Source: an uncultured Bacteriovoracaceae bacterium
GTDB taxonomy: Bacteria > Bdellovibrionota > Bacteriovoracia > Bacteriovoracales > Bacteriovoracaceae
NCBI GenBank assembly: GCA_937923325.1
Contig: CAKZUQ010000040.1
Location: 1 to 59,543 of the forward strand
DNA length: 59,543 bases
Reading direction: 5' to 3'
A program made the position numbers and the translations under genes. The notes under the pieces are model-generated. The model was not told the origin of the DNA. It ran no database searches and worked only from the letters and a program-made list of their open reading frames with translations. Positions 43,368 to 51,366 of the stretch are shown here, in pieces; the first letter of the stretch is position 1, and every line of letters begins with the position of its first letter.

Positions 43368-45803
43368 ATGAGGATATCTTTGAGTACAAATTTTATAAGA
43401 TCATTTTTAACACTTGTTCTAACTTGTTCAAGCGTTTTTGCATTTGCTCAAAGGATGACTCCTGAGGACTTTCGAAACTTTTCAAGAGCACAAAAAGTTG
43501 AAGTTATTCAATCAATGCAAATGTTCGCTGTGAATATCGAAAAAATGCATTATCAAAGTATTAAAAGAAAATACTCATACCAAACGTTAAGATATTTATT
43601 AGAATCTATAGTTAGTAAAGCTGTTGCTGATGAAGTGATTGAGAATGATAAGCTCTGCATATATGCTGGTTGGATAAGCTATATTCCTAAAAATTCAAAA
43701 TCAAGTCGTTGTGCACACCCTAATAGTTATAGAGAGTCACAAGTTCCAGAAGCACTAAAAGATGTCATAGCAAAAGAACATAAAAGGTATGAAAACTTTA
43801 AAGGTACATTTGGGCCAAAAGAATGTAGCAATCCAGGAAAAATTATGTGCAACCCACAATTATTTGGTCACACTCCTGGAGTAGAAAAACCTTTTTGTGT
43901 TGATGGCAACCCAAACTCAGAAAACTCATCTTTTCAATGTCTAAAAAAAGTTGAAACAAGTAACAAAAAAGAAGAAATCTTAGATATTATAATTGAAGAA
44001 AATTTAGCAGAAGATAAAACTCAAAGGCTTCAAAGGCTAATGAGTATGATTGACGATGCCTGCATGTGTGAAAGTCCAAACAATATGATCGATCAAAAGT
44101 ATGCTAAAAGAATGTATAAGACACAAACATGTTTTTCTTGGGTATCACAAGTAAGGAATATTTCAAGAAGAGCTTGTAAAATGGAAAGTCGCTCTGATAA
44201 AGATATATCTTCTATCATTGAATTAAGTCAAAACCTATATTCAAAAGCACAAAATGAACTTATGGCCACTGGCATAAGCGATGTTGAATACACAAATATT
44301 GTTGAAGGTGGAGAATGGTCAAACAAAAATTGGAAATCGAGAACAGAAGAATATAAAGACTTTTGTGAAAAAAAGAAAGTATACGCAATTAAAATTTCTC
44401 AAGGTAAGGTAAAAGGTTTAATCCTAGCAAGCCTCACGCTTGATGGTAAGCCTTTAGATATGAAAGGTTATGAGATTAAATGGTATAAAGGTAAAGATGA
44501 ATTAAAAGGTAAAAAGCAAGGCCTTAGTATAAATGTAGACCCAGCTGAGCTGCCTGCAAAAATACATGCAAAACTAGTAAAATCAGGAAATGAAGAAGCA
44601 AAATCAAATGAACTAGACTTACAAGATGAAAAGAAATACGAAATATCTATTGCTAAGGATAAAACTCTTGAAGGAGTTCAATCTCTAAAAGCAATAGTTA
44701 AAATAAATGATAAAGAAATAAATGAAAAAGAGTTAAAAGCCTATAAAATCACTTGGTACTCAAAACAAGTTGATTCTAAAAAGCCAGAAACAAAAGAAAA
44801 TAATAAAGAGCCTAGTAAAGAAAAAGAAAATTCATTTGATGAGTCAAATATAAGCTTTATTACGACAAAGTTAAAAGAACTATCAAAAGAGATCACAGTA
44901 CATGCTATCCTTTCACAAAGTGATAAAGAGTTGGCAGATTCAAATGAACTTAGTTTTGAAGATCCAACAAAATACGAAATTGGAATTTCTAAAGGTGAAG
45001 AAAAAGATAAAAAAGTAATACTTACAGCTTCACCAAAAATAAATGGAAAGGAAATAGAGCCAGAAGAAATGAAAAAATATGAGATTATCTGGAAAGATCC
45101 AAAAGGTGAAACTCTAAAAAATACTGGTCAAAAGCTTGATTTGGAAGTATCAACTGAACCTACCCCAGGAGAAATATATGTAACTCTCCATGAAAAGGAA
45201 AAAGAGCACGCAAAATCAGATAAAGTGGATTTTTCTGTTAAAGAATTAAAATACAACATAGGTATAAAGAAGACTTCAATCAAAGGAACAAAGCAATTAA
45301 TTGCAGCAACTGTAACCCTTGATGGAAAGCCAATTAAAGCATCTGAACTTGCAGAAAAAGGTTTAGAAGTTATTTGGTTTGAAAAACTAGCTGAAAATAC
45401 GAATGATAAGAAAACGAAACCTGAAGAAGAAAAGGAAAAGCAAGATCTCTTAGGAGACACTATAGAAAAGAAAAAAGAAGATGAAATATCAAAGAATGAT
45501 ATAAAGGATCCTCTTGGAGAAGAAGAAGACAAAGAAAAGAAAAAAGAAAATCTAAACGAAACTGACAAAGATGGATTTAAAACAGTGGCAAAATCAAACG
45601 AAAGCTTAGATGCCTCTTCAGAGATTTTAGATCAGAAGAAAATAGTTATAGCAAAATTGAAAACCAAAGATGGAAAACTCATAAAATCTAACGATGTAAA
45701 CTTTATGAGGACAAGAAATAGAAATTTTCCAAATAGAAACTTGGGAGGTCAAGTACCTCAAATAATAAAAAGAAGAGTCTTACACCTTAATGGTGTAAGA
45801 TAA
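43368..45803 (+). CDS. Large secreted protein with four Ig-like repeats
   Basis: Residues 1-28 are a signal peptide. Residues 29-335 form a Cys-rich region (for example CIYAGW, CAHPNS, CMCESP, CFSW, CEKK). Four repeats follow, starting near 338, 424, 536 and 628, each with Y-x-I-x-I-(S/A/K)K, then LDGKP or INDKE, then Y-x-I-x-W and SN-x-L-D/SF. They look like Ig-type beta sandwiches of 85-110 residues, joined by Lys/Glu-rich linkers. The C-terminus is basic (KRRVLHLNGVR). No catalytic motif is seen, so an adhesin or scaffold role is possible. It follows the ceramidase gene by 156 bases. Confidence 0.8.
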   Translation: MRISLSTNFIRSFLTLVLTCSSVFAFAQRMTPEDFRNFSRAQKVEVIQSMQMFAVNIEKMHYQSIKRKYSYQTLRYLLESIVSKAVADEVIENDKLCIYAGWISYIPKNSKSSRCAHPNSYRESQVPEALKDVIAKEHKRYENFKGTFGPKECSNPGKIMCNPQLFGHTPGVEKPFCVDGNPNSENSSFQCLKKVETSNKKEEILDIIIEENLAEDKTQRLQRLMSMIDDACMCESPNNMIDQKYAKRMYKTQTCFSWVSQVRNISRRACKMESRSDKDISSIIELSQNLYSKAQNELMATGISDVEYTNIVEGGEWSNKNWKSRTEEYKDFCEKKKVYAIKISQGKVKGLILASLTLDGKPLDMKGYEIKWYKGKDELKGKKQGLSINVDPAELPAKIHAKLVKSGNEEAKSNELDLQDEKKYEISIAKDKTLEGVQSLKAIVKINDKEINEKELKAYKITWYSKQVDSKKPETKENNKEPSKEKENSFDESNISFITTKLKELSKEITVHAILSQSDKELADSNELSFEDPTKYEIGISKGEEKDKKVILTASPKINGKEIEPEEMKKYEIIWKDPKGETLKNTGQKLDLEVSTEPTPGEIYVTLHEKEKEHAKSDKVDFSVKELKYNIGIKKTSIKGTKQLIAATVTLDGKPIKASELAEKGLEVIWFEKLAENTNDKKTKPEEEKEKQDLLGDTIEKKKEDEISKNDIKDPLGEEEDKEKKKENLNETDKDGFKTVAKSNESLDASSEILDQKKIVIAKLKTKDGKLIKSNDVNFMRTRNRNFPNRNLGGQVPQIIKRRVLHLNGVR
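45779..45799. terminator. Hairpin at the shared 3' end of two convergent genes
   Basis: CTTACACC-TTAAT-GGTGTAAG forms a perfect 8-bp stem that lies inside the last codons of the repeat-protein gene and just past the aldolase stop. On the minus strand a pyrimidine- and T-rich tract (CTCTTCTTTTTATT) follows, so it best serves the aldolase gene. Confidence 0.55.
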
Positions 45804-45804
45804 T

Positions 45805-46872
45805 TTATACGTTTCTATTAATACAATTTAGATCGTTAAAAGCAATTTCAAGTCTTTTAACAAAAGACTCCTCACCTGCTCTTAACCACTTTCTAGGATC
45901 ATAATAACCTTTATTTGGCTTATCATCTCCATCAGGGTTACCAATTTGAGATTGTAAATACTCTGTATTTTTTGAAGAATATTCTCTTACACCATCCCAA
46001 AATGCCCATTGCATATCAGTGTCAATATTCATTTTGATAACACCATACTCAATTGCCTCTCTAATCTCTTCTTTAGAAGATCCACTTCCTCCGTGAAAGA
46101 CAAAATTAACTGGGTTAGTACCAGTTCCTAATTTCTTTGTAATATAGTCCTGAGAATCTCTCAAGATTGTTGGAGTAAGTTTAACATTTCCTGGCTTATA
46201 AACCCCATGGACATTTCCAAAAGAAGCTGCAATCGTAAAGTTTTGACCAACTTTACTTAATTCTTCAAATGCATAAAAGACTTCTTCTGGTTGAGTGTAA
46301 AGTTTAGAGACATCAACATCAGAGTTATCAACACCATCTTCTTCACCACCAGTAATACCGAGTTCTATTTCTATAGAAGTGCCGATCTTTTGAAATCTCT
46401 CAAGGTATGATTTAGATATTTTAATGTTCTCTTCAATACTTTCTTCAGATAAATCCAACATATGAGAAGAAAACAAAGGTGTTTTAAATTGCTCGTAATG
46501 TCTTTCTCCAGCCTCTATTAAACCATCGATCCAAGGTAAAAGTTTTTTAGCGGCGTGATCAGTGTGAAGTACAACAGGAACATCGTAAATAGCGGCCATT
46601 TGATGAACATGTAAAGCTCCACTGACAGCACCAGCAATCGCTGCTTTTTGATCGATGTTTGAAATCGACTTTCCAGCAACAAAGTGCCCTCCACCATTTG
46701 AAAATTGAATAATAACAGGAGAATTGAGTTTACTTGCAGTTTCAAGAACAGCATTTATAGAGTTCGTTCCAACAACATTAACAGCGGGGATCGCGAAGTT
46801 ATTATCATTTGAATACTTGTAAAGCTCTAAAACTTCATTTCCGAAAAGAACACCTGATCTAAATTTGCTCAT
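45805..46872 (-). CDS. fbaA: Fructose-bisphosphate aldolase, class II
   Basis: I start at 46872, where AAAGGAG stands 7 bases before the ATG (MSKFRSGVLFG); a longer frame exists without support. The zinc site HTDHAAKK, GGEEDGVDN and HGGSGSSKEEI identify the E. coli-type (IIA) enzyme of about 355 residues. It splits fructose 1,6-bisphosphate into two triose phosphates in glycolysis and the reverse in gluconeogenesis. It stands alone. Confidence 0.96.
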   Translation of the reverse strand: MSKFRSGVLFGNEVLELYKYSNDNNFAIPAVNVVGTNSINAVLETASKLNSPVIIQFSNGGGHFVAGKSISNIDQKAAIAGAVSGALHVHQMAAIYDVPVVLHTDHAAKKLLPWIDGLIEAGERHYEQFKTPLFSSHMLDLSEESIEENIKISKSYLERFQKIGTSIEIELGITGGEEDGVDNSDVDVSKLYTQPEEVFYAFEELSKVGQNFTIAASFGNVHGVYKPGNVKLTPTILRDSQDYITKKLGTGTNPVNFVFHGGSGSSKEEIREAIEYGVIKMNIDTDMQWAFWDGVREYSSKNTEYLQSQIGNPDGDDKPNKGYYDPRKWLRAGEESFVKRLEIAFNDLNCINRNV

Positions 46873-46943
46873 AAAAAACTCCTTTAAAGTTATCATTTAA
46901 AAAAGATTCTACAAAAAATGAAACAAAAATGTAAGAACTTTAA

Positions 46944-47453
46944 TTAATTAGACAGAAGTAATTGGACAGATGAAACGGAGATATAATCTATATATTGATA
47001 AATATTATTAAATCGCAGTGAAGATCTTTTATACTTTAATGATGTATTAACTCTACAACCAGTCACTTCTCTTGAGATATTTAAGTTGATATGTCTAGCA
47101 TCTTTACTTTTAACTAATTTTTTTAAGTTTGGTATTTCAATGTTATTTCTCTTACTCAAAATCTTTGAAATCATATTTGTGTAGTTCTTAAAGCCCAATA
47201 CCTTACGAATATATGTAAACCTTGGAATCGAACAAATTCCTTTAGAATCCTTAATATAAACACCAATAGGATTTTGAGAAACCAGATTACAGTTAGAGTC
47301 CAACTTCACATTAAAGTTTAATACGCTAGAGGAATTACTTTTTGTAACTTTAAACAAATGAGTAGAATTTTTTTTAAAAAAAGCACAACTAGAGTGAACA
47401 TTTCCAAATACAAATGTTGATGTAAGTAGACACAATAAACTAAAACTTTTCAT
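46944..47453 (-). CDS. Secreted hypothetical protein
   Basis: A signal peptide (MKSFSLLCLLTSTFVFG) precedes about 150 residues that are basic and contain four Cys (C23, C55, C73, C133 by rough count), perhaps in two disulfides. Secondary structure is mixed with amphipathic strands (YIDYISVSSVQLLL at the C-terminus). I do not recognise it. The 199-base gap upstream (47454-47652) is AT-rich, and I see no gene or clear RNA there. Confidence 0.65.
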   Translation of the reverse strand: MKSFSLLCLLTSTFVFGNVHSSCAFFKKNSTHLFKVTKSNSSSVLNFNVKLDSNCNLVSQNPIGVYIKDSKGICSIPRFTYIRKVLGFKNYTNMISKILSKRNNIEIPNLKKLVKSKDARHINLNISREVTGCRVNTSLKYKRSSLRFNNIYQYIDYISVSSVQLLLSN

Positions 47454-47652
47454 CTATCACCAAAGAGCTTTCATCAGTATTTATATTCCTTTTATACTCG
47501 AGAGGAAGAAATCTGATTTTTGTTATATATTATATTTTATTTAACACCTTGATTCAGTGAAATAAAGATTTTTGTAAATTATTTAGGGAAACTAAAACTC
47601 AATGAGAAGAATAATTTCTGATCCTTGATTAATTAAACCTACAGTTTTCATA

Positions 47653-48825
47653 TTAATCAATATTTCCAAATGCTATTTTTGACCAAGATTTAATATATTC
47701 ATCAACGTAACGTTTATTAACGCCTTGAAATGATAAATTTTCAAAGTCTAAAATCTCAAATGATCGACTAAAAGCAACGTAATCATATCTAATATTGTTT
47801 TCTTTTTGAAAGCTAGGAATATATCCACATGGAATAAATTTAGAATTTATAACCTTATCAATAATATTTAATCTATTGGCCCTTATGATCATCTCAATAT
47901 ATCTTACTCCACGGTCCCTTAACATATGAGAGATTTTCTTAAAAAGTTTACTAAATGAAACCTCTTTATCAATTTTAACACCAGTAACAACACTGTGCAT
48001 ATCCACTTCGTTAACATACAAATATACTTCTATATTTGAATCAGCACTAGTAATTAGAGTTGTAGGCTCATGAAATGGAAAAAAGCCAAGATCAATGTCG
48101 TCATGACTTTTTCTATTATTATATTTAGTTTTGACATAATTCTTAGCATCTACAAATTCAAGAGCAGGTACAATACCATCATATTGTTTCTCTACCCATG
48201 ACTTAGCAGTTTCAAGGGCAGGAAGACCACATTCATCTTTTACAATATTAAATAAATCTGTAATAGAAGGATGTAGTTTAAAATCAACATACCTTTTAGT
48301 AAAAATATCATTATATAATATGGCCGCCAGAGTATGTGTTTCATATTCTACAGTTTTATGAACATTAGGAAAAACGCCTAGTTTTTTAAAACCTAGATTT
48401 TGAGTTAAAATTTGAGCAGCAGCATTTACTGTTCTAGTTGTTGAGTATACCAGACTAATATTTTTGTTTAGCTTTCTAATATAATTAAGACCTTCAGTGA
48501 TTAGTTTTTCAGTTAAGTTATCTCCTCGAAAACTTGGATCAACTACTGCTGCACTGGCCTTGACGAGCTCATTACCCTCATCATATTTCATATTTAAGCA
48601 GGCAACTATCTTATCATCGCAAGCAGCAACAAAAAGAATACTGTGTTTCTTACTCAATTCTTTCTTTACTAAGTTAAAGTCCGATAAGTTTTTATCTGAG
48701 TACTTGCCCTTATAGACCTCGTTATAGAGAGTTACAATTCCAATAGCATCACTACTATCAGCTTTTCTCATAACAATAGAATTTCGGTTCTGTATATCTT
48801 TCATAATAGTGTGCATTATTAACAT
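47653..48825 (-). CDS. GNAT acetyltransferase with long C-terminal domain
   Basis: Residues about 19-160 form a GNAT domain (MRKADSSDAIGIVTLYNEVY, VVDPSFRGDNLTEKLI as the CoA loop, ILTQNLGFKKLGVFPN). A further 220 residues follow that look like a second, diverged GNAT fold (YIEMIIRANRLNIIDKV, FIPCGYIPSF). Proteins of this double layout are found near lysine- or peptide-modifying systems, but here it has no informative neighbour. Several ATGs occur near the start (48825, 48813, 48804, 48771); the last, MRKADSSD, is closest to the domain and could be the true one. Confidence 0.72.
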   Translation of the reverse strand: MLIMHTIMKDIQNRNSIVMRKADSSDAIGIVTLYNEVYKGKYSDKNLSDFNLVKKELSKKHSILFVAACDDKIVACLNMKYDEGNELVKASAAVVDPSFRGDNLTEKLITEGLNYIRKLNKNISLVYSTTRTVNAAAQILTQNLGFKKLGVFPNVHKTVEYETHTLAAILYNDIFTKRYVDFKLHPSITDLFNIVKDECGLPALETAKSWVEKQYDGIVPALEFVDAKNYVKTKYNNRKSHDDIDLGFFPFHEPTTLITSADSNIEVYLYVNEVDMHSVVTGVKIDKEVSFSKLFKKISHMLRDRGVRYIEMIIRANRLNIIDKVINSKFIPCGYIPSFQKENNIRYDYVAFSRSFEILDFENLSFQGVNKRYVDEYIKSWSKIAFGNID

Positions 48826-48898
48826 AAATCTCTGTTTTTATTAAAAAAAAATAATTTATTGAGTATATTTTATAAGATCTTAATACTATACTAAATCA

Positions 48899-49621
48899 AT
48901 GATACTGTTATTTATTGCATCTTTGATCACTGCAGGGATATCTTCACTAACAGGTATGGCCGGAGGTGTCGTTCTCCTATCACTAATGACATTATCACTT
49001 CCTCTAAAAGTAATTATTCCAATACATGGAATGGTTCAACTATTTTCAAACGGTCTGAGAGTTTTTTATCTTAAGAATAATTTAAACTTTAATTTTTTAA
49101 AATATTTTATTCTTGGAATTCCACTAGGTGCAGCTTTAGCGTTACTCATACTTAGAAAATTAACCGATGATAGATGGCTTTTAATAATGCTGGCAATGCT
49201 TGTATCTTACTCTATTTTTAAACCCAAAAAGCTACCGCAACTTAAGATTCCAGTATATGCATGGTCTATGGTTGGTTTTGTGGCCGGAGTCTTGGCCCTT
49301 CTGATTGGGTCTGTTGGACCATTTCTAGCTGTTTTCTTTGTTAGAGACGATTTAACAAAAGAGCAGATTGTAGTGACTAAAGCATCAATGCAACTTTGTT
49401 GTCATATTATCAAAATCCCTTCTTTTTTATATATAGGTTTCAACTATAAGCAACATACGGCAATAATAGTAATAATGGTAATTGGAGCACTAGTTGGTAC
49501 AAAAATAGGAGTAATACTATTGCGAAAAATAAATAATAAGGCTTTTAAATTACTGTTTAAAAGCTTTTTATTTATTGCATTAATCCGTCTAGTTTATAAG
49601 ATATACATACTTAAACCATAA
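48899..49621 (+). CDS. TauE/SafE family anion transporter
   Basis: Eight or so membrane helices in 240 residues, with the GMAGGVVLL segment near the N-terminus and the second-half repeat GSVGPFLAVFF that together mark the TauE/SafE (DUF81) fold. Members move sulfite, sulfoacetate or other organosulfur anions. The substrate here is open. An inverted repeat just after the stop (TTAGAAAAATT-GTC-AATTTTCTAA, about 49635-49658) may end the transcript, though no T-run follows. Confidence 0.85.
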   Translation: MILLFIASLITAGISSLTGMAGGVVLLSLMTLSLPLKVIIPIHGMVQLFSNGLRVFYLKNNLNFNFLKYFILGIPLGAALALLILRKLTDDRWLLIMLAMLVSYSIFKPKKLPQLKIPVYAWSMVGFVAGVLALLIGSVGPFLAVFFVRDDLTKEQIVVTKASMQLCCHIIKIPSFLYIGFNYKQHTAIIVIMVIGALVGTKIGVILLRKINNKAFKLLFKSFLFIALIRLVYKIYILKP

Positions 49622-49750
49622 TAGTTTCAAATACTTAGAAAAATTGTCAATTTTCTAAACACATATGTTTATATTTCATTTAACATCGATAAATAATCAA
49701 AAGATTATATAATTATATCTGATATTAAATTTAAATAAAAAAAGGGCCCT

Positions 49751-50560
49751 ATGAAATCTCTAGTTGTATCAATTTTGTTCATTACGGTCATGACTTCTTG
49801 TAATATAAAAGAAGCTAAAAACCATGATAATTCACCAATAAGAACTCAAACTTCAGAGCTGACTATAAATACAAACAAAGAACATGCTATTAAAGAAGAT
49901 TATGAGCGACTAGACATAGAACAAGTTACTAGAAATGAGTTGTGGAATAAAGCTCTTGATAGCAATGAAGAAATAGATAATAGATTGAAGGCCATTGAAG
50001 AATACTTTAACAGTTTCAACGAGAGCTTCATAGATAGCGCATCTGACTATACAATATTAGTTTTAAAGAATGAAATATTTAAAAGACTTGAATACTTTTA
50101 TGAAAATATAAAAAGAATTCGAACACTTAATATTACAAAAAATCATATAAATACAAAAAAAGGAAAGTTAAAAGATATATACTCACTTTTTACAAAGAAG
50201 TTATCCACTAATGAGTTTTTATTTAATTCATTAATAAAAGAAGACTTTTTAAAGAAAACTAACACCAATATTACTAATTATTTTTTAAAAAATATTGTAG
50301 AAATCAAACTTTTTAATGCCTTGATGGGACATGATGATTTTGAAATTGAAATAATGTCTCAAAGAGAAATAGAAATATGCCTAAATAATTTAGAGCAAGC
50401 AAATCGCATTAAAATAAAACTAAAAGAAAAAGGATTTAGTTTTAAAATTAATAAACCAATAAGAAAGAAATTACAAAAGGTCGTATTTAGTGATTTTCAA
50501 TTAGATACAAATCAAGATGCACTTCAAATTCAGAAATATATTGATTTATTTTTAAATTAA
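49751..50560 (+). CDS. Hypothetical lipoprotein
   Basis: MKSLVVSILFITVMTSCN is a lipoprotein signal with the lipobox VMTSC. The remaining 250 residues are charged and helical, with several heptad-like stretches (NRLKAIEEYFNSFNESF, KNEIFKRLEYFYENIKRI), so it may be a helical bundle on the inner face of the outer membrane. No family is recognised. An AAGGG sits about 4 bases before the ATG. Asn/Ile/Lys content is high, as elsewhere in this genome. Confidence 0.7.
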   Translation: MKSLVVSILFITVMTSCNIKEAKNHDNSPIRTQTSELTINTNKEHAIKEDYERLDIEQVTRNELWNKALDSNEEIDNRLKAIEEYFNSFNESFIDSASDYTILVLKNEIFKRLEYFYENIKRIRTLNITKNHINTKKGKLKDIYSLFTKKLSTNEFLFNSLIKEDFLKKTNTNITNYFLKNIVEIKLFNALMGHDDFEIEIMSQREIEICLNNLEQANRIKIKLKEKGFSFKINKPIRKKLQKVVFSDFQLDTNQDALQIQKYIDLFLN

Positions 50561-50616
50561 AAGCATTTATCTATTCTCACAAATGAGTTAAAATACCTAA
50601 AATCTATAGGTGAAAA

Positions 50617-51366
50617 ATGAATATATTCTTACTAAGAGGACTAGTTCGCGAAAAGAGCCATTGGGACTGGTTTCAAAAAGACATAAAGAAAGAGTTTCCA
50701 AAGGCAAATATAATACTCCTTGAAATACCTGGAGTTGGAGATACATATACTCAAACGTCTCCTGATAACTTTATCGATATGGTAAAGTTCATGAGAGTTA
50801 AGCATATTCAAGATATTGAGAGCTCAGATGAAAACATTCTGCTTGCGATGTCTCTAGGTGGAATGATTGCAAGAGTTTGGCTGGATGAATTCGCTAGCGA
50901 TTTTAAAAAATTAATTTTAATCAATACTAGCTTTAAAGGGATTACTCCTCTTCTTGAAAGACTTAGACCATTATCAATCTTGAGATTTTTTAAAATTTTC
51001 TGTACACCGAGTATAGAGGCTAGAGAGCGACAAATATTATCGATGGTTTCAAACGACAAAGAAGCCAGAGATAAACTATTAGCTGGATGGGTAGAGATTC
51101 AAAATAAAAGACCAGTAAAAAGAATAAGCTTTATTAATCAGATAAAAGCAGCTTTAACATCTAAGGTTTCTATTGAAGTTCCAAAAAACGTAGATATCTT
51201 AATCATCGCAGGAAAAGGTGATAAACTATGTAGCTATAAATCTTCAGTAAAACTGAATAAGGCTTGGGGTGGAGACTTACTTCTTCACGATAGCGCTGGA
51301 CATGACATTCCAATAGATGAACCAGTATGGCTTGTTAAATCAATAAAAGAGTGGATTATAAAATGA
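50617..51366 (+). CDS. Alpha/beta hydrolase
   Basis: The nucleophile elbow is AMSLGGM (Ser), the acid is in GKGDKLC (Asp) and the base in SAGHDIP (His), the usual order of the fold. The N-terminus FLLRGLVRE may supply the oxyanion hole. The 249-residue length suits a BioH- or esterase-like enzyme; the substrate is unknown. Its stop overlaps the RapA start in an ATGA arrangement, so the two are co-translated. Confidence 0.82.
   Translation: MNIFLLRGLVREKSHWDWFQKDIKKEFPKANIILLEIPGVGDTYTQTSPDNFIDMVKFMRVKHIQDIESSDENILLAMSLGGMIARVWLDEFASDFKKLILINTSFKGITPLLERLRPLSILRFFKIFCTPSIEARERQILSMVSNDKEARDKLLAGWVEIQNKRPVKRISFINQIKAALTSKVSIEVPKNVDILIIAGKGDKLCSYKSSVKLNKAWGGDLLLHDSAGHDIPIDEPVWLVKSIKEWIIK

Noticed and set aside
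45128..45568. 146-codon open frame on the minus strand
   Set aside because: It is the mirror of Lys/Glu-rich codons in the repeat protein, giving a Ser/Phe-rich nonsense product with no ribosome site.
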